Assembly (NCBI GenBank): GCA_032209605.1
Contig: JASFXZ010000038.1
Span: 3,224,001-3,288,000 of the forward strand
Reading direction: 5' to 3'
Origin: Mactromeris polynyma
Lineage: Eukaryota; Mollusca; Bivalvia; Venerida; Mactridae
DNA: 64,000 nucleotides
Under the pieces are notes generated by a model. The model was not told the DNA's origin. It saw nothing but the letters and a program-made list of their open reading frames with translations, and searched no databases. A program made the translations under genes and the position numbers. Shown piece after piece: positions 1 through 15,210 of this stretch (the stretch's first letter is position 1; every line of letters starts with the position of its first letter).

Positions 1-1174
1 GACAGTAAGCAACACAATAGATGGAGAATACAATGGTTACAGTATACACTGACTCAGAGTTCTTGGTACATGTTAGTGCTTGTGTTATTTGTACAACTAG
101 CACTAGCTTGAGCTTGGATCAATGGACTGTAAGCAACACAATAGATTGAGAATACCATGGTTACAGTATACACTGACTCATATTTCTTGGTACATGTTAG
201 TGCTTGTGTTATTTCAAACAATTAGCACTAGCCTGTGCTTGGATCAATGGGCAGTTAGCAACAAAGTAGATGGAGAACGCAATGGATACAGAATACACTG
301 ACTCATATTTCTTGGTACATGTTAGTGCTTGTGTTATTTCATACAACTAGCACTAGCCTGTGTTTGGATCAATGGGCAGTTAGCAACAAAGAAGATGGAG
401 AACGCAATGGATACAGAATACACTGACTCATATTTCTTGGTACATGTTAGTGCTTGTGTTATTTCATACAACTAGCACTAGCCTGTGCTTGGATCAATGG
501 ACAGTTAGCAACAAAGAAGAAGGAGAACACAATGAATACAGAATACACTGACTCATATTTCTTGGTACATGTTAGTGCTTGTGTTATTTCAAACAACTAG
601 CACTAGCCTGTGCTTGGATCAATGGGTAGTTAGCAACAAAGAAGATGGAGAACGCAATGGATACAGAATACACTGACTCATATTTCTTGGTACATGTTAG
701 TGCTTGTGTTATTTCATACAACTAGCACTAGCCTGTGCTTGGATCAATGGACAGTTAGCAACAAAGAAGAAGGAGAACACAATGAATACAGAATACACTG
801 ACTCATATTTCTTGGTACATGTTAGTGCTTGTGTTATTTCAAACAACTAGCACTAGCCTGTGCTTGGATCAATGGGCAGTTAGCAACAAAGAAGATGGAG
901 AACGCAATGGATACAGAATACACTGACTCATATTTCTTGGTACATGTTAGTGCTCGTGTGATTTCATACAACTAGCACTAGCCTGTGCTTGGAGCAATGG
1001 ACAGTTAGCAACAAAGAAGATGGGGGAACACAATGGATATAGAATACACTGACTCACATTTCTTAGTACATGTTAGTGCTTGTGTTATTTTAAACAACTA
1101 GCACTAGCCCGTGCTCGGATCAATGGGTAGTTAGCAACAAAGAAGATTGAGAATGCAATGGATACATAATACAC

Positions 1175-1694
1175 CAACATAAAATTATTGGTGTTAACTT
1201 ATTTATTTAATAGCCTTATAATCATTTAAGAAAAAATATAATTATTTTGGATATAAATTGTACGTTTATGATAAAACAAACTGCTGAAACAGAAAAAAAG
1301 TATTTTCTGATCACAAAATGAATAATCCTTTCATTAGTTTGTGTTTTACGTACATGTGTATGTTAATTTTTTAAACAATACCTTTTTTTTCCCATGTACA
1401 TTAATAAACAAATAATGGGAAACATTAATGACAATACCTCACTAATTCTCACACAACCAATCATTGGTATATTTGTCACACCTCTGAAACAAACAATCAT
1501 CATTTGTCATCAAAGGATAATCAATCAAGTGTATGAATTAATCACTCATTATGATCAGACAAAACAGTCAATACCATTGATTGACTCAACTGATAATCAA
1601 AAGACGGGTGTGCTTCTAGTAAGCTTGGATAACAGGAATCACTAAAACAAATGTCACATATATCAACAATATATATAATATATACCCCAAACTG
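1175..1694 (+). repeat. Spacer segment 1
   Basis: This segment of unique-looking sequence sits between monomers. It follows the junction gatacataatacac and ends with ccccaaactg, after which monomer sequence resumes as aatacactgcatc. It starts with an inverted repeat, caccaa then ttggtg, and has an A-rich first half and a T tract. An 83-codon frame at 1394-1645 starts MYINKQIMGN and ends LDNRNH. This copy has aatacctc where most others have aatacatc, a silent difference. The segment is unlike the monomer over most of its length. I do not recognise the encoded peptide, and the changes between copies argue against coding. Confidence 0.85.
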
Positions 1695-4026
1695 AAATAC
1701 ACTGCATCAAATTTCTTGGTACATGTTAGTGCTTGTGTAATTTCATTCAACTAGTACTAGTCTGTGCTTGGATCAATGGGCAGTTAGCAACAACGAAGAT
1801 GGAGAACACAATGGATACAGAATACACTTACTCACATTTCTTACTACATGTTAGTGCTTGTGTTCTTTCAAATAACTAGCACTAGCCTGTGCTTGGACCA
1901 ATGGGCAGTTAGCAACACAGACGATGGAGAACGCAATTGATACATAATACACTGACTCATATTTCTTGGTAAATGTTAGTGCTTGTGTTATTTCTACAAC
2001 TAGCACTAGCTTGTGCTTGGATCAATGGACAGTATGCAACACAATAGATGGAGAATACAATGGTTACAGTATACACTGACTCATAGTTCTTGGTACATGT
2101 TAGTGCTTGTGTTATTTGTACAACTAGCACTAGCTTGTGCTTGGATCAATGGACTGTAAGCAACACAATAGATTGAGAACACAATGGATACATAATACAC
2201 TGACTCATATTTCTTGGTAAATGTTAGTGCTTGTGTTATTTGTACAACTAGCACTAGCTTGTGCTTGGATCAATGGGCAGTTAGCAACAAAGAAGATGGA
2301 GAACGCAATGGATACAGAATACACTGACTCATATTTCATGGTTAATGTTAGTGCTTGTGTTATTTGTACAACTAGCACTAGCTTGTGCTTGGATAAATGG
2401 GCAGTTAGCAACACAGAATATGGAGAACGCAATGGATACATAATACACTGACTCATATTTCTTGGTAAATGTTAGTGATTGTGTTATTTGTACAACTAGC
2501 ACTAGCTTGTGCTTGGATCAATGGACAGTAAGCAACACAATAGATGGAGAATACAATGGTTACAGTATACACTGACTCAGAGTTCTTGGTACATGTTAGT
2601 GCTTGTGTTATTTGTACAACTAGCACTAGCTTGTGCTTGGATCAATGGACTGTAAGCAACACAATAGATTGAGAATACCATGGTTACAGTATACACTGAC
2701 TCATATTTCTTGGTACATGTTAGTGCTTGTGTTATTTCAAACAATTAGCACTAGCCTGTGCTTGGATCAATGGGCAGTTAGCAACAAAGTAGATGGAGAA
2801 CGCAATGGATACAGAATACACTGACTCATATTTCTTGGTACATGTTAGTGCTTGTGTTATTTCATACAACTAGCACTAGCCTGTGTTTGGATCAATGGGC
2901 AGTTAGCAACAAAGAAGATGGAGAACGCAATGGATACAGAATACACTGACTCATATTTCTTGGTACATGTTAGTGCTTGTGTTATTTCATACAACTAGCA
3001 CTAGCCTGTGCTTGGATCAATGGACAGTTAGCAACAAAGAAGAAGGAGAACACAATGAATACAGAATACACTGACTCATATTTCTTGGTACATGTTAGTG
3101 CTTGTGTTATTTCAAACAACTAGCACTAGCCTGTGCTTGGATCAATGGGTAGTTAGCAACAAAGAAGATGGAGAACGCAATGGATACAGAATACACTGAC
3201 TCATATTTCTTGGTACATGTTAGTGCTTGTGTTATTTCATACAACTAGCACTAGCCTGTGCTTGGATCAATGGACAGTTAGCAACAAAGAAGAAGGAGAA
3301 CACAATGAATACAGAATACACTGACTCATATTTCTTGGTACATGTTAGTGCTTGTGTTATTTCAAACAACTAGCACTAGCCTGTGCTTGGATCAATGGGC
3401 AGTTAGCAACAAAGAAGATGGAGAACGCAATGGATACAGAATACACTGACTCATATTTCTTGGTACATGCTAGTGCTCGTGTGATTTCATACAACTAGCA
3501 CTAGCTTGTGCTTGGATCAATGGGCAGTTAGCAACAAAGAAGATGGAGAACGCAATGGATACAGAATACACTGACTCATATTTCATGGTTAATGTTAGTG
3601 CTTGTGTTATTTGTACAACTAGCACTAGCTTGTGCTTGGATCAATGGACTGTAAGCAACACAATAGATTGAGAATACCATTGTTACAGTATACACTGACT
3701 CATATTTCTTGGTACATTTTAGTGCTTGTGTTATTTCATACAACTAGCAATAGCCTGTGCTTGGATCAATGGACAGTTAGCAACAAAGAAGAAGGAGAAC
3801 ACAATGAATACAGAATACACTGACTCATATTTCTTGGTACATGTTAGTGCTTGTGTTATTTCATACAACTAGCACTAGCCTGTGCTTGGATCAATGGACA
3901 GTTAGCAATAAAGAAGAAGGAGAACGCAATGGATACAGAATACACTGACTCATATTTCTTGGTACATGTTAGTGCTTGTGTTATTTCGTACAACTAGCAC
4001 TAGCCTGTGCTTGGATCATTGGGCAG

Positions 4027-4135
4027 ATCAAAAGACGGGTGTGCTTCTAGTAAGCTTGGATAACAGGAATCACTAAAACAAATGTCACATATATCAACAA
4101 TATATATAATATATACCCCAAACTGAAAAACACTG
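4027..4135 (+). repeat. Truncated spacer segment (3' 109 bp only)
   Basis: Satellite sequence ggatcattgggcag joins directly to atcaaaagacgggtgtgc, which is the last part of the spacer, and continues to ccccaaactg. The first roughly 410 bp of the spacer are absent. The same junction occurs at 38398, so it was made once and then copied. Confidence 0.85.
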
Positions 4136-6129
4136 CATCATATTTCTTGGTACATGTTAGTGCTTGTGTAATTTCATTCAACTAGCACTAGTCTGTGCTT
4201 GGATCAATGGGCAGTTAGCAACAACGAAGATGGAGAACACAATGGATACAGAATACACTGACTCACATTTCTTGGTACATGTTAGTGCTTGTGTTCTTTC
4301 AAATAACTAGCACTAGCCTGTGCTTGGACCAATGGGCAGTTAGCAACAACGAAGATGGAGAACACAATGGATACATAATACACTGACTGATATTTCTTGG
4401 TAAATGTTAGTGCTTGTGTTATTTGTACAACTAGCACTAGCTTGTGCTTGGATCAATGGACAGTAACCAACACAATAGATGGAGAATAAAATGGTTACAG
4501 TATACACTGACTCATAGTTCTTGGTACATGTTAGTGCTTGTGTTATTTGTACAACTAGCACTAGCTTGTGCTTGGATCAATGGACTGTAAGCAACAAAGA
4601 AGATGGAGAATGCAATGGATACAGAATACACTGACTCATATTTCTTGGTAAATGTTAGTGCTTGTGTTATTTGTACAACTAGCACTAGCTTGTGCTTGGA
4701 TCAATGGACAGTAAGCAACACAATAGATGGAGAATACAATGGTTACAGTATACACTGCATCATAGTTCTTGGTACATGTTAGTGCTTGTGTTATTTGTAC
4801 AACTAGCACTAGCTTGTGCTTGGATCAATGGACTGTAAGCAACACAATAGATTCAGAATACCATGGTTACAGTATACTCTGACTCATATTTCTTGGTACA
4901 TGTTAGTGCTTGTGTTATTTCAAACATCTAGCACTAGCCTGTGCTTGGATCAATGGACAGTTAGCAACAAAGAAGATGGAGAACGCAATGGATACAGAAT
5001 ACACTGACTCATATTTCTTGGTACATGTTAGTGCTTGTGTTATTTGTACAACTAGCACTAGCTTGTGCTTGGATCAATGGACTGTAAGCAACACAATAGA
5101 TTGAGAATACCATGGTTACAGTATACACTGACTCATATTTCTTGGTACATGTTACTGCTTGTGTTATTTCAAACAATTAGCACTAGCCTGTGCTTGGATC
5201 AATGGGCAGTTAGCAACAAAGTAGATGGAGAACGCAATGGATACAGAATACACTGACTCATATTTCTTGGTACATGTTAGTGCTTGTGTTATTTCATACA
5301 ACTAGCACTAGCCTGTGTTAGGATCAATGGGCAGTTAGCAACAAAGAAGATGGAGAACGCAATGGATACAGAATACACTGACTCATATTTCTTGGTACAT
5401 GTTAGTGCTTGTGTTATTTCATACAACTAGCACTAGCCTGTGCTTGGATCAATGGACAGTTAGCAACAAAGAAGAAGGAGAACACAATGAATACAGAATA
5501 CACTGACTAATATTTCTTGGTACATGTTAGTGCTTGTGTTATTTCAAACAACTAGCACTAGCCTGTGCTTGGATCAATGGGCAGTTAGCAACAAAGAAGA
5601 TGGAGAACGCAATGGATACAGAATACACTGACTCATATTTCTTGGTACATATTAGTGCTTGTGTTATTTCATACAACTAGCACTAGCCTGTGCTTGGATC
5701 AATGGACAGTTAGCAACAAAGAAGAAGGAGAACACAATGAATACAGAATACACTGACTCATATTTCTTGGTACATGTTAGTGCTTGTGTTATTTCAAACA
5801 ACTAGCACTAGCCTGTGCTTGGATCAATGGGCAGTTAGCAACAAAGAAGATGGAGAACGCAATGGATACAGAATACACTGACTCATATTTCTTGGTACAT
5901 GTTAGTGCTTGTGTGATTTCATACAACTAGCACTAGCCTGTGCTTGGATCAATGGACAGTTAGCAACAAAGAAGATGGGGGAACGCAATGGATATAGAAT
6001 ACACTGACTCACATTTCTTAGTACATGTTAGTGCTTGTGTTATTTTAAACAACTAGCACTAGCCCGTGCTCGGATCAATGGGTAGTTAGCAACAAAGAAG
6101 ATTGAGAATGCAATGGATACATAATACAC

Positions 6130-6650
6130 CAACATAAAATTATTGGTGTTAACTTATTTATTTAATAGCCTTATAATCATTTAAGAAAAAATATAATTAT
6201 TTTGGATATAAATTGTACGTTTATGATGAAACAAACTGCTGAAACAGAAAAAAAGTATTTTCTGATCACAAAATGAATAATCCTTTCATTAGTTTGTGTT
6301 TTACGTACATGTGTATGTTAATTTTTTAAACAATACCTTTTTTTTCCCCATGTACATTAATAAACAAATAATAGGAAACATTAATGACAATACATCACTA
6401 ATTCTCACACAACCAATCATTGGTATATTTGTCACACCTCTGAAACAAACAATCATCATTTGTCATCAAAGGATAATCAATCAAGTGTATGAATTCATCA
6501 CTCATTATGATCAGACAAAACAGTCAATACCATTGATTGACTCAACTGATAATCAAAAGACGGGTGTGCTTCTAGTAAGCTTGGATAACAGGAATCACTA
6601 AAACATATGTCACATATATCAACAATATATATAATATATACCCCAAACTG
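6130..6650 (+). repeat. Spacer segment 2
   Basis: This is a full-length copy. Its open frame is extended at the 5' end to 101 codons (6296-6601) because the T/C tract before MYINK has a different length. It carries aataatagga, which replaces a methionine by isoleucine, and gaattcatc, which gives F in place of L. Confidence 0.85.
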
Positions 6651-9026
6651 AAACACACTGCATCATATTTCTTGGTACATGTAAGTGCTTGTGTAATTTC
6701 ATTCAACTAGCACTAGTCTCTGCTTGGATCAATGGGCAGTTAGCAACAACGAAGATGGAGAACACAATGGATACAGAATACACTGACTCACATTTCTTGG
6801 TACATGTTAGTGCTTGTGTTCTTTCAAATAACTAGCACTAGCCTGTGCTTGGACCAATGGGCAGTTAGCAACAAAGAAGATGGAGAACGCAATGGATACA
6901 TAATACACTGACTCATATTTCTTGGTACATGTTTGTGCTTGTGTTATTTGTACAACTAGCACTAGCTTGTGCTTGGATCAATGGGCAGTTAGCAACAAAG
7001 AAGATGGAGAACGCAATGGATACATAATACACTGACTCATATTTCTTGGTAAATCTTAGTGCTTGTGTTATTTGTACAACTAGCACTAGCTTGTGCTTGG
7101 AACAATGGGCAGTTAGCAACACAGAAGATGGAGAACGCAATGGATACATAATACACTGACTCATATTTCTTGGTAAATGTTAGTGCTTGTGTTATTTGTA
7201 CAACTAGCACTAGCTTGTGCTTGGATCAATGGGCAGTTAGCAACAAAGAAGATGGAGAACGCAATGGATACAGAATACACTGACTCATATTTCTTGGTAC
7301 ATGTTAGTGCTTGTGTTATTTCATACAACTAGCACTAGCCTGTGCTTGGATCAATGGACAGTTAGCAACAAAGAAGAAGGAGAACACAATGAATACAGAA
7401 TACACTAACTCACGTTTCTTGGTACATGTAAGTGCTTGTGTTATTTCAAACAACTAGCACTAGCCTGTGCTTGGATCAATGGGCAGTTAGCAACAAAGAA
7501 GATGGAGAACGCAATGGATACAGAATACACTAACTCATATTTCTTGGTACATGTTAGTGCTTGTGTGATTTCATACAACTAGCACTAGCCTGTGCTTGGA
7601 TCAATGGGCAGTTAGCAACAAAGAAGAAGGAGAACACAATGAATACAAAATACACTGACTCATATTTCTTGGTACATGTTAGTGCTTGTGTTATTTGTAC
7701 AACTAGCACTAGCTTGTGCTTGGATCAATGGGCAGTTAGCAACAAAGAAGATGGAGAACGCAATGGATACATAATACACTGACTCATATTTCTTGGTAAA
7801 TGTTAGTGCTTGTGTTATTTGTACAACTAGCACTAGCTTGTGCTTGGATCAATGGACAGTAAGCAACACAATAGATGGAGAATACAATGGTTACAGTATA
7901 CACTGACTCATATTTCTTGGTACATGTTAGTGCTTGTGTTATTTGTACAATTAGCATTAGCCTGTGCTTGGATCAATGGACTGTAAGCAACACAATAGAT
8001 GGAGAACACAATGGATACATAATATACTGACTCATATTTCTTGGTAAATGTTAGTGATTGTGTTATTTGTACAACTAGCACAAGCTTGTGGTTGGATCAA
8101 TGGGCAGTTAGCAACACAGAAGATGGAGAACGCAATGGATACATAATACACTGACTCATATTTCTTGGTAAATGTTAGTGATTGTGTTATTTGTACAACT
8201 AGCACTAGCTTGTGCTTGTATCAATGGACAGTAAGCAACACAATAGATGGAGAATACCATGGTTACAGCATACACTGACTCATATTTCTTGGTACATGTT
8301 AGTGCTTGTGTTATTTCAAACAATTAGCACTAGCCTGTGCTTGGATCAATGGGCAGTTAGCAACAAAGTAGATGGAGAACGCAATGGATACAGAATACAC
8401 TGACTCATATTTCTTGGTACATGTTAGTGCTTGTGTTATTTCATACACCTAGCACTAGCCTGTGTTTGGATCAATGGGCAGTTAGCAACAAAGAAGATGG
8501 AGAACGCAATGGATACAGAATACACTGACTCATATTTCTTGGTACATGTTAGTGCTTGTGTTATTTCATACAACTAGCACTAGCCTGTGCTTGGATCAAT
8601 GGACAGTTAGCAACAAAGAAGAAGGAGAACACAATGAATACAGAATACACTGACTCATATTTCTTGGTACATGTTAGTGCTTGTGTTATTTCAAACAACT
8701 AGCACTAGCCTGTGCTTGGATCAATGGGCAGTTAGCAACAAAGAAGATGGAGAACGCAATGGATACAGAATACACTGACTCATATTTCTTGGTACATGTT
8801 AGTGCTTGTGTGATTTCATACAACTAGCACTAGCCTGTGCTTGGATCAATGGACAGTTAGCAACAAAGAAGATGGGGGAACACAATGGATATAGAATACA
8901 CTGACTCACATTTCTTAGTACATGTTAGTGCTTGTGTTATTTTAAACAACTAGCACTAGCCCCTGCTCGGATCAATGGGTAGTTAGCAACAAAGAAGATT
9001 GAGAATGCAATGGATACATAATACAC

Positions 9027-9546
9027 CAACATAAAATTATTGGTGTTAACTTATTTATTTAATAGCCTTATAATCATTTAAGAAAAAATATAATTATTTT
9101 GGATATAAATTGTACGTTTATGATAAAACAAACTGCTGAAACAGAAAAAAAGTATTTTCTGATCACAAAATGAATAATCCTTTCATTAGTTTGTGTTTTA
9201 CGTACATGTGTATGTTAATTTTTTAAACAATACCTTTTTTTCCCCATGTACATTAATAAACAAATAATGGGAAACATTAATGACAATACATCACTAATTC
9301 TCACACAACCAATCATTGGTATATTTGTCACACCTCTGAAACAAACAATCATCATTTGTCATCAAAGGATAATCAATCAAGTGTATGAATTAATCACTCA
9401 TTATGATCAGACAAAACAGTCAATACCATTGATTGACTCAACTGATAATCAAAAGACGGGTGTGCTTCTAGTAAGCTTGGATAACAGGAATCACTAAAAC
9501 ATATGTCACATATATCAACAATATATATAATATATACCCCAAACTG
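9027..9546 (+). repeat. Spacer segment 3 (opens 10,553-bp unit 1)
   Basis: This is a full-length copy of the 83-codon type, with the frame at 9246-9497. The preceding monomer carries the private variant gcactagcccctgctcgg, shared with the spacers at 19580 and 30133. That identifies the three as products of one amplification. Confidence 0.85.
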
Positions 9547-11047
9547 AAAAACACTGCATCATATTTCTTGGTACATGTTAGTGCTTGGGTAATTTCATTC
9601 AACTAGCACTAGTCTGTGCTTGGATCAATGGGCAGTTAGCAACAACGAAGATGGAGAACACAATGGATACAGAATACACTGACTCACATTTCTTGGTACA
9701 TGTTAGTGCTTGTGTTCATTCAAATAACTAGCACTAGCCTGTGCTTGGACCAATGGGCAGTTAGCAACAAAGAAGATGGAGAACACAATTGATACATAAT
9801 ACACTGACTCATATTTCTTGGTAAATGTTAGTGCTTGTGTTATTTGTACAACTAGCACTAGCTTGTGCTTGGATCAATGGACAGTAAGCAACACAATAGA
9901 TGGAGAATACAAAGGTTACAGTATACACTGACTCATAGTTCTTGGTACATGTTAGTGCTTGTGTTATTTGTACAACTAGCACTAGCTTGTGCTTGGATCA
10001 AAGGACTGTAAGCAACACAATAGATGGAGAACACAATGGATACATAATACACTGACTCATATTTCTTGGTAAATGTTAGTGCTTGTGTTATTTGTACAAC
10101 TAGCACAAGCCTGTGCTTGGATCAATGGGCAGTTAGCAACAAAGAAGATGGAGAACGCAATAGATACAGAATACACTGACTCATATTTCTTGGTTAATGT
10201 TAGTGCTTGTGTTATTTGTACATCTAGCACAAGCCTGTGCTTGGATCAATGGGCAGTTAGCAACAAAGAAGGTGGAGAACGCAATAGATACAGTATACAC
10301 TGACTCATATTTCTTGGTAAATGTTAGTGCTTGTGTTATTTGTACAACTAGCACTAGCTTGTGCTTGGATCAATGGACAGTAAGCAACACAATAGATGGA
10401 GAATGCAATGGATACATAATACACTGACTCATATTTCTTGGTAAATGTTAGTGCTTGTGTTATTTGTACAACTAGCACTAGCTTGTGCTTGGATCAATGG
10501 ACAGTAAGCAACACAATAGATGGAGAATACAATGGTTACAGTATACACTGACTCATAGTTCTTGGTACATGTTAGTGCTTGTGTTATTTGTACAACTAGC
10601 ACTAGCTTGTGCTTGGATCAATGGACTGTAAGCAACACAATAAATTGAGAATACAATGGTTACAGTAAACACTGACTCGTATTTCTTGGTACATGTTAGT
10701 GCTTGTGTTATTTCAAACATCTAGCACTAGCCTGTGCTTGGACCAATGGGCAGTTAGCAACAAAGAAGATGGAGAACGCAATGGATACAGAATACACTGC
10801 CTCATATTTCTTGGTACATGTTAGTGCTTGTATTATTTCATACAACTAGCACTAGCCTGTGCTTGGATCAATGGACAGTTAGCAACAAAAAAGATGGAGA
10901 ACATGATGGAAATGGAATAAAACGCTTCATATGCCTTGGTACATGTTAGTGTTTGTGTTATTTCATACAACTAGCACTAGCTCGTGCTCGGATCAATGGG
11001 CAGTTAGCAACAAAGTAGATGGGGAACACAATGGATACATAATACAC

Positions 11048-11568
11048 CAACATAAAATTATTGGTGTTAACTTATTTATTTAATAGCCTTATAATCATTT
11101 AAGAAAAAATATAATTATTTTGGATATAAATTGTACGTTTATGATAAAACAAACTGCTGAAACAGAAAAAAAGTATTTTCTGATCACAAAATGAATAATC
11201 CTTTCATTAGTTTGTGTTTTACGTACATGTGTATGTTAATTTTTTAAACAATACCTTTTTTTTCCCCATGTACATTAATAAACAAATAATGGGAAACATT
11301 AATGACAATACATCACTAATTCTCACACAACCAATCATTGGTATATATGTCACACCTCTGAAACAAACAATCATCATTTGTCATCAAAGGATAATCAATC
11401 AAGTGTATGAATTCATCACTCATTATGATCAGACAAAACAGTCAATACCATTGATTGACTCAACTGATAATCAAAAGACGGGTGTGCTTCTAGTAAGCTT
11501 GGATAACAGGAATCACTAAAACATAAGTCACATATATCAACAATATATATAATATATACCCCAAACTG
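11048..11568 (+). repeat. Spacer segment 4
   Basis: This copy is of the 101-codon type (11214-11519), with gtatatatgtc (Y for F) and gaattcatc (F for L). It is preceded by the gcactagctcgtgctcgg monomer variant and followed by acataagtcac, which distinguish this subclass. Confidence 0.85.
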
Positions 11569-14500
11569 AAACACACTGCATCATATTTCTTGGTACATGT
11601 TAGTGCTTGTGTAATTTCATTCAACTAGCACTAGTCTCTGCTTGGATCAATGGGCAGTTAGCAACAACGAAGATGGAGAACACAATGGATACAGAATACA
11701 CTGACTCACATTTCTTAGTACATGTTAGTGCTTGTGTTCTTTCAAATAACTAGCACTAGCCTGTGTTTGGACCAATGGGCAGTTAGCAACAAAGAAGATG
11801 GAGAACGCAATGGATACATAATACACTGACTCATATTTCTTGGTACATGTTAGTGCTTGTGTTAGTTGTACAACTAGCACTAGCTTGTGCTTGGATCAAT
11901 GGACATTAAGCAACACAATAGATGGAGAATATAATGGTTACAGTATACACTGACTCATAGTTCTTGGTACATGTTAGTGCTTGTGTTATTTGTACAACTA
12001 GCACTAGCTTGTGCTTGGATCAATGGACTGTAAGCAACACAATAGATGGAGAACACAATGGATACATAATACACTGACTCATATTTCTTGGTAAATGTTA
12101 GTGCTTGTGTTATTTGTACAACTAGCACAAGCTTGTGCTTGGATCAATGGGCAGTTAGCAACAAAGAAGATGGAGAACGCAATGGATACAGAATACACTG
12201 ACTCATATTTCTTGGTTAATGTTAGTGCTTGTGTTATTTGTACAACTAGCACTAGCTTGTGCTTGGAACAATGGGCAGTTAGCAACACAGAAGATGGAGA
12301 ACGCAATGGATACATAATACACTGACTCATATTTCTTGGTAAATGTTAGTGCTTGTGTTATTTGTACAACTAGCACTAGCTTGTGCTTGGATCAATGGGC
12401 AGTTAGCAACAAAGAAGATGGAGAACGCAATGGATACAGAATACACTGACTCATATTTCTTGGTACATGTTAGTGCTTGTGTTATTTCATACAACTAGCA
12501 CTAGCCTGTGCTTGGATCAATGGACAGTTAGCAACAAAGAAGAAGGAGAACACAATGAATACAGAATACACTAACTCACATTTCTTGGTACATGTAAGTG
12601 CTTGTGTTATTTCAAACAACTAGCACTAGCCTGTGCTTGGATCAATGGGCAGTTAGCAACAAAGAAGATGGAGAACGCAATGGATACAGAATACACTAAC
12701 TCATATTTCTTGGTACATGTTAGTGCTTGTGTGATTTCATACAACTAGCACTAGCCTGTGCTTGGATCAATGGGCAGTTAGCAACAAAGAAGAAGGAGAA
12801 CACAATGAATACAAAATACACTGACTCATATTTCTTGGTACATGTTAGTGCTTGTGTTATTTGTACAACTAGCACTAGCTTGTGCTTGGATCAATGGGCA
12901 GTTAGCAACAAAGAAGATGGAGAACGCAATGGATACATAATACACTGACTCATATTTCTTGGTAAATGTTAGTGCTTGTGTTATTTGTACAACTAGCACT
13001 AGCTTGTGCTTGGATCAATGGACAGTAAGCAACACAATAGATGGAGAATACAATGGTTACAGTATACACTGACTCATATTTCTTGGTACATGTTAGTGCT
13101 TGTGTTATTTGTACAACTAGCACTAGCCTGTGCTTGGATCAATGGACAGTAAGCAACACAATAGATGGAGAACACAATGGATACATAATATACTGACTCA
13201 TATTTCTTGGTAAATGTTAGTGATTGTGTTATTTGTACAACTAGCACAAGCTTGTGGTTGGATCAATGGGCAGTTAGCAACACAGAAGATGGAGAACGCA
13301 ATGGATACATTATACACTGACTCATATTTCTTGGTAAATGTTAGTGATTGTGTTATTTGTACAACTAGCACTAGCTTGTGCTTGTATCAATGGACAGTAA
13401 GCAACACAATAGATGGAGAATACCATGGTTACAGCATACACTGACTCATATTTCTTGGTACATGTTAGTGCTTGTGTTATTTCAAACAATTAGCACTAGC
13501 CTGTGCTTGGATCAATGGGCAGTTAGCAACAAAGTAGATGGAGAACGCAATGGATACAGAATACACTGACTCATATTTCTTGGTACATGTTAGTGCTTGT
13601 GTTATTTCATACAACTAGAACTAGCCTGTGTTTGGATCAATGGGCAGTTAGCAATAAAGAAGATGGAGAACGCAATGGATACAGAATACACTGACTCATA
13701 TTTCAAGGTACATGTTAGTGCTTGTGTTATTTCATACAACTAGCACTAGCCTGTGCTTGGATCAATGGACAGTTAGCAACAAAGAAGAAGGAGAACACAA
13801 TGAATACAGAATACACTGACTCATATTTCTTGGTACATGTTAGTGCTTGTGTTATTTCAAACAACTAGCACTAGCCTGTGCTTGGATCAATGGGCAGTTA
13901 GCAACAAAGAAGATGGAGAACGCAATGGATACATAATACACTGACTCATATTTCTTGGTACATGTTAGTGCTTGTGTTATTTCATACAACTAGCACTAGC
14001 CTGTGCTTGGATCAATGGACAGTTAGCAACAAAGAAGAAGGAGAACACAATGAATACAGAATACACTGACTCATATTTCTTGGTACATGTTAGTGCTTGT
14101 GTTATTTGTACAACTAGCACTAGCTTGTGCTTGGATCAATGGGCAGTTAGCAACAAAGAAGATGGAGAACGCAATGGATACATAATACACTGACTCATAT
14201 TTCTTGGTAAATGTTAGTGCTTGTGTTATTTGTACAACTAGCACTAGCTTGTGCTTGGATCAATGGACTGTAAGCAACACAATAAATTGAGAATACAATG
14301 GTTACAGTAAACACTGACTCGTATTTCTTGGTACATGTTAGTGCTTGTGTTATTTCAAACATCTAGCACTAGCCTGTGCTTGGACCAATGGGCAGTTAGC
14401 AACAAAGAAGATGGAGAACGCAATGGATACAGAATACACTGCCTCATATTTCTTGGTACATGTTAGTGCTTGTATTATTTCATACAACTAGCACTAGCCT

Positions 14501-14689
14501 GTGCTTGGATCAATGGACAGTTAGCAACAAAAAAGATGGAGAACATGATGGAAATGGAATAAAACGCTTCATATGCCTTGGTACATGTTAGTGTTTGTGT
14601 TATTTCATACAACTAGCACTAGCTCGTGCTCGGATCAATGGGCAGTTAGCAACAAAGTAGATGGGGAACACAATGGATACATAATACAC

Positions 14690-15210
14690 CAACATAAAAT
14701 TATTGGTGTTAACTTATTTATTTAATAGCCTTATAATCATTTAAGAAAAAATATAATTATTTTGGATATAAATTGTACGTTTATGATAAAACAAACTGCT
14801 GAAACAGAAAAAAAGTATTTTCTGATCACAAAATGAATAATCCTTTCATTAGTTTGTGTTTTACGTACATGTGTATGTTAATTTTTTAAACAATACCTTT
14901 TTTTTCCCCATGTACATTAATAAACAAATAATGGGAAACATTAATGACAATACATCACTAATTCTCACACAACCAATCATTGGTATATATGTCACACCTC
15001 TGAAACAAACAATCATCATTTGTCATCAAAGGATAATCAATCAAGTGTATGAATTCATCACTCATTATGATCAGACAAAACAGTCAATACCATTGATTGA
15101 CTCAACTGATAATCAAAAGACGGGTGTGCTTCTAGTAAGCTTGGATAACAGGAATCACTAAAACATAAGTCACATATATCAACAATATATATAATATATA
15201 CCCCAAACTG
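14690..15210 (+). repeat. Spacer segment 5
   Basis: This segment appears identical to the copy 3,642 bp upstream, including its flanking monomer variants. Its frame spans 14856-15161. Confidence 0.85.
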
